Assembly: GCF_028737265.1 (NCBI RefSeq)
Contig: NZ_JAQZAK010000007.1
Coordinates: 237,718 to 301,717, forward strand
Length of the DNA stretch: 64,000 nt
Direction of reading: 5' to 3'
Source of the DNA: Actinomycetospora callitridis
GTDB lineage: Bacteria; Actinomycetota; Actinomycetes; Mycobacteriales; Pseudonocardiaceae
A model generated the notes under the pieces. That model was not told the origin of the DNA. It made no database searches and saw only the letters and a list, made by a program, of their open reading frames with translations. The position numbers were made by a program, and so were the translations under genes. Each line of letters begins with the position of its first letter. Position 1 is the first letter of the stretch. Of the stretch, positions 46,738 to 53,446 are shown piece after piece.

Positions 46738-48339
46738 TCACGGGGCCGCCCCGTCGGCGCGGTGGACGTGGACGAGCGCGACGTCGTCGTCGTGGACACC
46801 GCCGGTGAGGCTCGCGACGAGGTCGTCGCAGGCCGCGGCGGTGACCGGGCGGGGCAGCGCGGCGACCGCCTCGAGCAGCCACTCGATGCCCTGGGTGAGG
46901 TCGCGGGTGCGGCTCTCGACGAGCCCGTCGGTGTAGAGGAGGAGGTCGGCCCCGGGCGGGAACCCCGCGCTGCGCTCGGAGAACGCTCGGCCGACGCCGA
47001 GCGGCTGCGCCATGGCCTCCCCGAGCTGCTCGATCGTGCCGTCGGCGCGGCGCAGCACGGCCGGCAGGTGCCCGGCGTTGGCGTAGACGAGCCCCTCGTC
47101 CGGCCGGAGCACGGCGTAGAAGCAGGTGACGAAGGTCGGCTCGGCGAAGGTCTCGAGCAGCGCCGAGACGTAGCGCAGCACGTCCGAGGGCGCCAGGCCG
47201 AGCACGGCGTACGCGCGGATCGCGGTGCGGACCTGGCCCATGATCGTGGCGGCGGTGACCCCGTGCCCGACCACGTCGCCGATGACGATCGCGGTGCCGC
47301 CGCCGTCGAGGGGGATGACGTCGAACCAGTCGCCGCCGATCTTGTGCCCGGTGGCCGCCGGCAGGTAGCGGGTGACGACGTCCAGTCCCGGCACGGCGGG
47401 CGCCTCGGGCAGCATGCTGCGCGAGAGCTCGCGGGTGAAGTTCCGCTCGCGCTCGTAGAGCTGGGCGTTGTCCAGCGCGATGGCCGAGTAGCCGGCGATG
47501 CCCTCGGCCAGGTACTCGTGCCGGCTCGTGAACCGCGCGCGCCCGGGGTGGCCGAAGAAGAACCCGCCGAGCACCTCGCCGCTGGTCGGGCTGATCACCG
47601 AGACCGCGAGGTAGCTGCTCACGGGCAGGTGTCCCTCGGGCATCCCGCGGTACGGGGCGTTGCGGCCGAAGCGCGGGTCGGCGGTGATGTCGTCGCTGCG
47701 GACGGTGCCCTCGCCGTCGAACGTCGGCGCGAACACCAGGGTGTTGCGCGGCATCGGGAAGCGGGAGAAGGCCTCCCGGGGCACCCCGGAGAGCGTGTAG
47801 AGGGTGTACGACTCGCCGAACTGGTTGATCAGGTTGTAGAAGAAGGCGCCGAACGCCGCCCCGACGGCCGTGGTCGCCGCGTCGGTGGCCTCCTGCACGA
47901 GCTGGTCGATGTCGAGCTGCGCGGTCAGCCGCCGGCCCACGGACTGCAGGGCGTCGATCACGGCGGCCTCGGCGCGCAGCGCCGCGAGGGCGCTGCGCAG
48001 CCCGTCGGTGGCGGTGACCACCGCCTCGGCCGCGACCAGGTGGGTGCGGTCCACCGGGACCCGGGTGACCAGAGCCGTCGCGCCGCCGGGGTCCTCACGG
48101 TCGACGACGACGAGTCCGGCCGTCGCCCCGGGGACCAGCACGGCGAGCTGCGCGTCGTCGGGGACCAGGACACCCGAGCCCCCCGCGGCGGGCAGGCCGG
48201 CGAGCCGCTCCGGGCCGAGTGCCACCCGCTCGACGGGCACCCGCTCCCCGTCCGGTGCGGTGAACACCCCGGCGAGCGCGGTCAGCAGGGCGTCCGCGTC
48301 GGGCCCCGGGCCGTCGGTGCCGGGCGGCGGCGCGGTCAT
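46738..48339 (-). CDS. GAF-domain SpoIIE-type PP2C phosphatase
   Basis: 533 residues. Residues about 115-300 form a GAF sensor (QLVQEATDAATTAVGAAFGA; GGFFFGHPGRARFTSRHEYL), and 310-530 the SpoIIE/RsbU phosphatase: GHKIGGDWFDVIPLDGG, GDVVGHGVTAA, and YTDGLVESRTRDL carry the metal-binding aspartates. It should dephosphorylate an anti-sigma-factor antagonist. The STAS protein encoded 7 bp upstream in the same operon is the natural substrate, making this a stress-response switch; a partner kinase is not in the window. Confidence 0.94.
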   Translation of the reverse strand: MTAPPPGTDGPGPDADALLTALAGVFTAPDGERVPVERVALGPERLAGLPAAGGSGVLVPDDAQLAVLVPGATAGLVVVDREDPGGATALVTRVPVDRTHLVAAEAVVTATDGLRSALAALRAEAAVIDALQSVGRRLTAQLDIDQLVQEATDAATTAVGAAFGAFFYNLINQFGESYTLYTLSGVPREAFSRFPMPRNTLVFAPTFDGEGTVRSDDITADPRFGRNAPYRGMPEGHLPVSSYLAVSVISPTSGEVLGGFFFGHPGRARFTSRHEYLAEGIAGYSAIALDNAQLYERERNFTRELSRSMLPEAPAVPGLDVVTRYLPAATGHKIGGDWFDVIPLDGGGTAIVIGDVVGHGVTAATIMGQVRTAIRAYAVLGLAPSDVLRYVSALLETFAEPTFVTCFYAVLRPDEGLVYANAGHLPAVLRRADGTIEQLGEAMAQPLGVGRAFSERSAGFPPGADLLLYTDGLVESRTRDLTQGIEWLLEAVAALPRPVTAAACDDLVASLTGGVHDDDVALVHVHRADGAAP

Positions 48340-48346
48340 CCCGGCC

Positions 48347-48727
48347 TCATCCGGCGGCGAGGGCGTCGGCGAGGGTCGCGTGGATCGCGAGCTCGTCGGT
48401 GAGGCGGGTCAGCTCCAGCGGACGCAGGACGAGCCGCCCGGTGGCCACGACGCGGACCGGTATCTCGCCCCCGAGCTGCCGGTGGGTGCGGACGAGCTCG
48501 GCCATCCCGGAGGAGGCCAGGAACGTCACGGCCGTCAGGTCGAGCACCAGCAGGGCCGGACGCAGCCGCGCGGCCCGCTCGACGGACCGACGCACCGTCG
48601 GTGCGAGCGCGAGGTCGAGGGCCCCGGACACCGCCAGGACGATGCCCTCGGGCACCTCGTCGAGGGCCACCGAGCCCGCAGGCTCGTCCTCGAACGGGTC
48701 CCCGTCCACCGATCCGCGCCCGGTCAT
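48347..48727 (-). CDS. STAS-domain anti-sigma-factor antagonist
   Basis: 126 residues. STAS fold: VLAVSGALDLALAPTVRRSV, LLVLDLTAVTFLASSGMAEL (Ser in the phosphorylation loop ASSGM). ATG 48727 has GGGAGG upstream. First gene of the operon with the SpoIIE phosphatase. Upstream lies an 18-bp perfect palindrome. Confidence 0.93.
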   Translation of the reverse strand: MTGRGSVDGDPFEDEPAGSVALDEVPEGIVLAVSGALDLALAPTVRRSVERAARLRPALLVLDLTAVTFLASSGMAELVRTHRQLGGEIPVRVVATGRLVLRPLELTRLTDELAIHATLADALAAG

Positions 48728-48746
48728 GACGTCATCCTCCCGTGAA

Positions 48747-48764
48747 GTGTCGACGCGTCGACAC
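48747..48764. promoter_or_regulatory. Perfect 18-bp palindrome before the STAS gene
   Basis: GTGTCGACGCGTCGACAC, 20 bp ahead of the STAS start, in the 194-bp gap between it and the divergent thioesterase gene. Length and perfect symmetry suggest a dimeric regulator site. Confidence 0.6.
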
Positions 48765-48805
48765 CGGCTCCGGCCGAGGGGACCCGGCCGCGCCCGAGGT
48801 GACGA

Positions 48806-48837
48806 TGTGCACCTTTCCCGCGACCTGGTGTGCACCT
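48806..48837. promoter_or_regulatory. Paired TGTGCACCT direct repeats
   Basis: TGTGCACCT at 48806-48814 and 48829-48837, 23 bp apart (about two helical turns), in the same divergent gap. GTGCAC within each is itself palindromic. Possible operators for the thioesterase or STAS promoters. Confidence 0.45.
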
Positions 48838-48921
48838 CGGGCCGCGGTGGCGCACGGTGACCCACGGACTCGACCGGCGGACGTGACCGGCAGACGTCAC
48901 CAGCGGAGACAGGAGCATCGG

Positions 48922-49566
48922 GTGGACGACGAGGCGATCGTGCTGGCCGCGCCGCTCGTCCGGACCGACCCGCACCGTCCCGACACCGAGACCTGGCTGG
49001 GCCGTCCGGTGCCCGAGGGCTACACGGACATGATCGACCAGGTCCGGGAGCTCCTCGACCGCCTCGCCGGGGCCGCCCCGACCGCCGAGGTCGTGCGGTC
49101 CACGACGACGACCGTCGCGGAGCTGGGCGCCGCGCTGGCCGCGTACGAGGTCGGCGAGCCCGACCAGCTGTCCGGACGGCTCGGGTCCGCGCCCGGACGG
49201 GCGCAGGTGGCCGGTCCGGCGCTGCACGTGGACGAGGTCGACGACGAGCGGATGACCGGGCGGGTCCGGTTCGGCCGGCACTTCCTGGGCAGCAACGGCG
49301 TCGTCCACGGGGGCGCGATCCCCTACCTGTTCGACGACCTGCTCGGCCGGCTCGCCCTCGGCGGGGGACGCCCGCGCTCCCGGACCGCCTACCTGCACGT
49401 CGACTACCGCTCCGTCGCCCCGATCGACACCGAGCTGCGCGTCGCGGCCTTCTTCGACCGCGAGGAAGGACGCAAGCACTTCCTGCGCGGCACGCTCCAC
49501 GACGGCGACCGCCTGTGCGCGGAGGCCACGGCCCTCTTCGTCGCGCTCACTCCGGGTCAGACCTGA
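48922..49566 (+). CDS. Hotdog-fold acyl-CoA thioesterase (PaaI-like)
   Basis: 214 residues. The hotdog core is in the second half: FGRHFLGSNGVVHGGAIPYL and FDDLLGRLALGGG, with the HGG motif, followed by SRTAYLHVDYRSVAPIDTEL. It would hydrolyse an acyl- or aryl-CoA. A helical N-terminal extension of about 90 residues precedes it. GTG 48922 has GGAG upstream. Converges on the zinc-ribbon gene with a 20-bp overlap. Confidence 0.88.
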   Translation: MDDEAIVLAAPLVRTDPHRPDTETWLGRPVPEGYTDMIDQVRELLDRLAGAAPTAEVVRSTTTTVAELGAALAAYEVGEPDQLSGRLGSAPGRAQVAGPALHVDEVDDERMTGRVRFGRHFLGSNGVVHGGAIPYLFDDLLGRLALGGGRPRSRTAYLHVDYRSVAPIDTELRVAAFFDREEGRKHFLRGTLHDGDRLCAEATALFVALTPGQT

Positions 49567-49768
49567 CCCACCCCACGTCGGCGCGGACGCTCCCGGAGAC
49601 GTAGAACGCGGGCGCCGTCACCGACGTCCCGCACGACGGGCAGCGCCGACGCTCGCGGCGTCCACCGTCGACCAGGAAGCCCGGTGGGAACCGACGGATG
49701 CGACCTCGGCACCACTCGCCCGGGCAGATCAGGTCCTGGTGCCACACCAGGTGCTCGCCGTCCCCCAT
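49547..49768 (-). CDS. Small zinc-ribbon-like protein
   Basis: 73 residues. Two cysteine pairs, CPGEWC and CPSCG, spaced as in a zinc ribbon; Arg-rich middle. No family assigned. ATG 49768 lacks a good ribosome site and no better start is seen. The gene overlaps the thioesterase end. Confidence 0.55.
   Translation of the reverse strand: MGDGEHLVWHQDLICPGEWCRGRIRRFPPGFLVDGGRRERRRCPSCGTSVTAPAFYVSGSVRADVGWVRSDPE
49554..49569. terminator. Palindromic hairpin over two convergent stops
   Basis: GGGTCA-GACC-TGACCC: perfect 6-bp stem with a 4-nt loop, lying across the ends of the thioesterase and zinc-ribbon genes. Confidence 0.45.
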
Positions 49769-50077
49769 GACCGCCGAGTCTCGCTGCTCCGCCAGGGGCT
49801 CCGGAGCGCCTCGGCGGCAATTACTTCCCGCATGCCGTCCCGACGATCTCGCCGCCCGTGCGACGGCTCCCCCGACTGCCCCGCCGCGGGGGCGGGGCGG
49901 CCCAGCGGTGGCGTCCACTCGCGGCGCCACCCCGGCGACCGGCGCAATTCGGTGGGGATTCCGCGCCGACCAGCACCGCCACCTCGGTCGGACTCGTTGT
50001 GCCCGGAGACCGGCCGGGTTGCAGACGGACGACCCGGACCGGCTCCTCGCACGCTCCCCCCGGTATCGGAGAAACCT
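49769..50077. other. Intergenic 309 bp with no supported gene
   Basis: GC-rich spacer between the zinc-ribbon start (minus) and the DUF6131 start (plus). No frame shows family resemblance and no clear promoter or repeat stands out; it must contain both divergent promoters. Confidence 0.5.
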
Positions 50078-50233
50078 GTGATCATCCTCGGCATCATCCT
50101 CATCGTCGTGGGCTACGTGGCCCCCGTCCCGAGCATCATCGCCACCATCGGCTGGATCCTCCTGGTCGTCGGCCTGATCCTCACCCTGCTCGGCGCCGTC
50201 GGGCGCCCCGTCGGGCGCAAGACCTACTTCTAG
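50078..50233 (+). CDS. DUF6131 small membrane protein
   Basis: 51 residues: VIILGIILIVVGYVAPVPSI, IATIGWILLVVGLILTLLGA, then VGRPVGRKTYF. Two membrane segments and a GR-rich end, as in DUF6131. Function unknown. GTG 50078 has GGAG about 7 nt upstream. Confidence 0.85.
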   Translation: MIILGIILIVVGYVAPVPSIIATIGWILLVVGLILTLLGAVGRPVGRKTYF

Positions 50234-50350
50234 GCATTCCCGGGGACCCGCCGGCGGCCGCTCACGCGGGGCCGCCGGCGGGTCGCCCCGGGGTGAGCAC
50301 GCGGTGGTGTGCCTACGGTGGTGCGGACATCCCGCACCGAGAGGACACCC

Positions 50351-52036
50351 ATGGCGACAGCGTCCGGCTCGGTCGGGGCCCACCTGGCGACCCGGCTCGT
50401 CCAGCTCGGCGTCGGCCACCTGTTCGGCCTCCCCGGGGACTTCAACCTGGCGCTCCTCGACGAGATGCTGCCGGTGCCGGGGCTGGAGTGGGTCGGGTCG
50501 ACGAACGAGCTCAACGCCTCGTACGCCGCGGACGGCTACGCGCGCGTCGGGCGCCGGGTCGGGGCGTTCGTCACCACCTACGGCGTCGGGGAGCTCTCCG
50601 CGGTCAACGGCGTCGCGGGCAGCTACGCCGAGGACGTCCCCGTCGTGCACGTCGTCGGGATGCCCTCGCGCACCGCCATGGCCGCGGGCGCCCCGCTGCA
50701 CCACACCTTCCTCGACGGCGACTTCCGCCGCTTCGAGCGCGTGTTCCGCGAGGTGACCGCGGCCCAGACCGTGCTCGAGCCCCACAACGCCGTCGCCGAG
50801 ATCGACCGGGTCCTGCGGGTGGCCCTCGAGACGAGCAAGCCGGTGTACATCGGGGTGCCCGCCGACGTCGCCACGGCCGCCCCGGGCGCCGGCTCGGTCG
50901 AGCCGCTGGTCGCCCCCTCCGGGGACCCCGCCGGCCTCGCGCAGTTCCGCGCCGGGCTGGCGGCGCACCTGCAGGGCAACGACGACGTCTGCGTCCTGGC
51001 CGGTCCGCGCGTGCACCGCCGCGGCCTCGAGCACGTCGTCGCCGGGCTCGCCGAGCTGCCCGGGGTCCGGGTCGCCTCGCAGTCCGGGTCGAAGGCGCTC
51101 GTCGACGAGGAGCACCGCGCCAGCCTCGGGACCTACCTCGGCGCCACCACCCGCTCCGACGCCGCCCGCGCCGCCGTCGACGACGCCCGTCTCCTGGTCA
51201 TGGCCGGCACCGTCCACAGCGACTTCACGACGGGGTTCTTCACCCACCGCTACGACCGCGAGGCCGCCGTGGAGCTCGCGGTCGACCACGCCCGGATCGG
51301 GCGCGCCGTGTACCCGCGCGTTCGCCTCGAGGACTCGCTGCAGGTCCTGCACGAGCTCGTCGAGGCGGCGGGGTTCCCGCCGGCGCCCCCGGTCGAGCTC
51401 GCCCCGACCGCCCACGAGGTGCTGGGCGCGGACGACGAGCCGCTCGACCAGGCCCGCTTCTGGAGCCGGTTGCAGGGCTGGATCGCCCCCCGCACCACCC
51501 TCATCGCCGAGGCGGGCACCGCCTTCTACGGAGCGCTCGATCTCGCGCTGCCGGCCGAGTCCGACCTGCTCGGCAGCCCGGTCTGGTCGTCGATCGGCTT
51601 CACGCTGCCGGCCACGCTCGGCGCCGCGCTCGCGCGCCCCGACCGACGTCCCGTGCTCGTGATCGGCGACGGGTCGGCGCAGCTCACCGCGCAGGAGCTC
51701 GGGACGCTCTACGCCCGCGCGCCGGACGCGATCGTGCTCCTGCTCAACAACGACGGGTACACCGTCGAGCGCGCCATCCAGAGCCCGGATGCCGTCTACC
51801 AGGACATCACCGCGTGGGACTGGACCCGCCTGCCCGCCGCCCTGGGTGCCCCGGACGTCCACGCGGTGTGCGCCCGGACCGTCGGCGAGCTCCGCGCCGC
51901 CCTCGACCACGCCGGGACGCCGGGCACCGCGGCGTTCGTCGAGGTCGTCCTGCCGCCGAAGGACGCGCCCCGTCTCCTGCTCGAGCTGGCCCGGGGCCTG
52001 TCGACCACCGGCCGGGCGGCCTTCGAGACGTCCTGA
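50351..52036 (+). CDS. ThDP-dependent 2-oxo acid decarboxylase (pyruvate/indolepyruvate decarboxylase family)
   Basis: 561 residues. Cofactor-activating Glu53 in STNELNASYAADGYAR, the HH pair His117/118 in PLHHTFLDGD typical of decarboxylases, and GDGSAQLTAQELGTLYARAP to LLLNNDGYTVE binding ThDP and Mg. It should turn pyruvate, branched-chain 2-oxo acids or indolepyruvate into aldehydes; the exact substrate is not visible. ATG 50351 has GAGAGG 6 nt upstream. Confidence 0.93.
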   Translation: MATASGSVGAHLATRLVQLGVGHLFGLPGDFNLALLDEMLPVPGLEWVGSTNELNASYAADGYARVGRRVGAFVTTYGVGELSAVNGVAGSYAEDVPVVHVVGMPSRTAMAAGAPLHHTFLDGDFRRFERVFREVTAAQTVLEPHNAVAEIDRVLRVALETSKPVYIGVPADVATAAPGAGSVEPLVAPSGDPAGLAQFRAGLAAHLQGNDDVCVLAGPRVHRRGLEHVVAGLAELPGVRVASQSGSKALVDEEHRASLGTYLGATTRSDAARAAVDDARLLVMAGTVHSDFTTGFFTHRYDREAAVELAVDHARIGRAVYPRVRLEDSLQVLHELVEAAGFPPAPPVELAPTAHEVLGADDEPLDQARFWSRLQGWIAPRTTLIAEAGTAFYGALDLALPAESDLLGSPVWSSIGFTLPATLGAALARPDRRPVLVIGDGSAQLTAQELGTLYARAPDAIVLLLNNDGYTVERAIQSPDAVYQDITAWDWTRLPAALGAPDVHAVCARTVGELRAALDHAGTPGTAAFVEVVLPPKDAPRLLLELARGLSTTGRAAFETS

Positions 52037-52040
52037 CCCC

Positions 52041-52070
52041 CAGCATCGGCCCGGCCAGCATCGGCCCGGC
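52041..52070. repeat. 15-bp exact tandem repeat
   Basis: CAGCATCGGCCCGGC occurs twice in a row (52041-52055, 52056-52070) just after the decarboxylase stop, leading into the CCGTGG element. Confidence 0.8.
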
Positions 52071-52098
52071 AAGCCTCGGATCGACGGGCCGTGGTTGC
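52071..52098 (+). promoter_or_regulatory. CCGTGG element and hairpin ahead of the SDR gene
   Basis: CCGTGGTTGC at 52089-52098 with CCTCGGATCG upstream matches the palindrome at 17605-17633. A perfect hairpin CTCTCGGG / CCCGAGAG follows at 52117-52140, 15 bp before the SDR start; it could end the decarboxylase message or attenuate the SDR gene. Confidence 0.45.
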
Positions 52099-52155
52099 CG
52101 CTCCCGGAACGCCGCACTCTCGGGTCACACCCCCCGAGAGCCCAGGAGCGATCCC

Positions 52156-53100
52156 ATGCCACGCACACGTCCCGACATCACCGTCCCCGACCTGACGGGC
52201 AGGCGCGCCGTCGTCACGGGGGCGAGCGACGGCGTCGGCCTCGGCATCGCCGCGCGGCTCGCCGCCGCCGGCGCCGAGGTGGTCCTGCCCGTCCGGAACC
52301 CGCGGAAGGGCGAGGCGGCGCTCGCCGCGATCGCGGGCCGGACGCCGGGTGCGGACGTCTCGCTGCGCACCCTCGACCTGTCCTCGCTCGCCTCGGTCGC
52401 CGACCTCGGCGCGACGCTGCGCGAGGAGGGGCGGCCCATCCACATCCTGATCAACAACGCCGGCGTCATGACCCCGCCGGACCGCCAGAGCACCGCCGAC
52501 GGGTTCGAGCTGCAGTTCGGCACCAACCACCTCGGGCACGTCGCCCTGGTGGCCCACCTGATGCCGTTGCTGCGCGCCGGGCAGGCCCGCGTGACGTCGC
52601 AGATCAGCGTCGCCGCCCGCTCCGGCACGATCAACTGGCCGGACCTGGGCTGGGAGCGCTCCTACGACGGGATGCGCGCCTACAGCCAGTCGAAGATCGC
52701 GTTCGGGCTCTTCGGCCTCGAGCTCGACCGGCGCAGCCGGGCGAACGGCTGGGGCATCACCAGCAATCTGTCGCACCCCGGCATCGCGCCGACGAACCTG
52801 CTCTCCGCCCGCAGCGAGGTCGGCCGTGACCGCCCCACCCCGGGACGACGGGTCATCGGCGCCCTCTCCGCGCGCGGCATCCTCGTCGGCACCGTCGAGT
52901 CGGCGGGCCTCTCCGCGCTCCACGCGGCGACGTCCCCCGAGGCCCGCGGCGGGCTGTTCTACGGGCCGGGCGGACCCGGGAACCTCGGGGGCGCGCCCGC
53001 CGAGCAGAAGCTCTACCCGCCGCTGCGCAGCGCCGAGGAGGCCGAGCGTGTCTGGACGGTCTCCGAGGAGCTCGCGCGGGTGGGCCTGATGACCGGGTGA
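52156..53100 (+). CDS. Short-chain dehydrogenase/reductase, retinol-dehydrogenase-like
   Basis: 314 residues. TGASDGVGLGIA nucleotide motif, NNAGVM, catalytic Ser in ISVAARSG, and YSQSK (Tyr/Lys). The C-terminal extension (GGLFYGPGGPGNLGGAPAEQ) is typical of the protochlorophyllide/retinol-type SDRs common in actinomycetes. Substrate unknown; it may reduce aldehydes from the upstream decarboxylase, by inference. ATG 52156 has GGAG upstream. Confidence 0.92.
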   Translation: MPRTRPDITVPDLTGRRAVVTGASDGVGLGIAARLAAAGAEVVLPVRNPRKGEAALAAIAGRTPGADVSLRTLDLSSLASVADLGATLREEGRPIHILINNAGVMTPPDRQSTADGFELQFGTNHLGHVALVAHLMPLLRAGQARVTSQISVAARSGTINWPDLGWERSYDGMRAYSQSKIAFGLFGLELDRRSRANGWGITSNLSHPGIAPTNLLSARSEVGRDRPTPGRRVIGALSARGILVGTVESAGLSALHAATSPEARGGLFYGPGGPGNLGGAPAEQKLYPPLRSAEEAERVWTVSEELARVGLMTG

Positions 53101-53134
53101 CGGCGAGCGTCCTCGTCCCGCCGGGCGTCCGTGC

Positions 53135-53446
53135 TCAGTGTCCGACGAGACGCCGGCGGTTGCCCGACACGGACTGGTGCACGGGGGCGAGGACCTTGCC
53201 CACGAGCTGCGCGGTGTCCCGTGGCGGGTTCACGACCGCGGCGTAGCCCGCCCGGCCGAAGGCGCTCGCCTTCTCGGTGACCATCCGCTGCAGCTCACGG
53301 CGCTCCTTGGCGTTCGGGGGCCACCCGCCCAGCACGAGCTGCGCCGTCCGGTAGGAGATGACGATCGGGGTCGAGATCGTGATCTCGACCAGCTGCATCC
53401 ACGGGCGCAGCCACCCCGACCCGGACGTCTTGCTCGTGGTGTTCAT
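53135..53446 (-). CDS. Small phasin-like or hypothetical protein at the end of the dha operon
   Basis: 103 residues, amphipathic helices: LRPWMQLVEITISTPIVISY, RRELQRMVTEKASAFGRAGY, APVHQSVSGNRRRL. It resembles granule-associated phasins in composition but I do not recognise it firmly. ATG 53446 overlaps the dhaM stop (ATGA), so it is translationally coupled to that gene. Confidence 0.65.
   Translation of the reverse strand: MNTTSKTSGSGWLRPWMQLVEITISTPIVISYRTAQLVLGGWPPNAKERRELQRMVTEKASAFGRAGYAAVVNPPRDTAQLVGKVLAPVHQSVSGNRRRLVGH

Noticed and set aside
49769..52168. Long minus-strand frame opposite the 2-oxo acid decarboxylase
   Set aside because: Antisense shadow; only its last 74 codons look like a real small protein.
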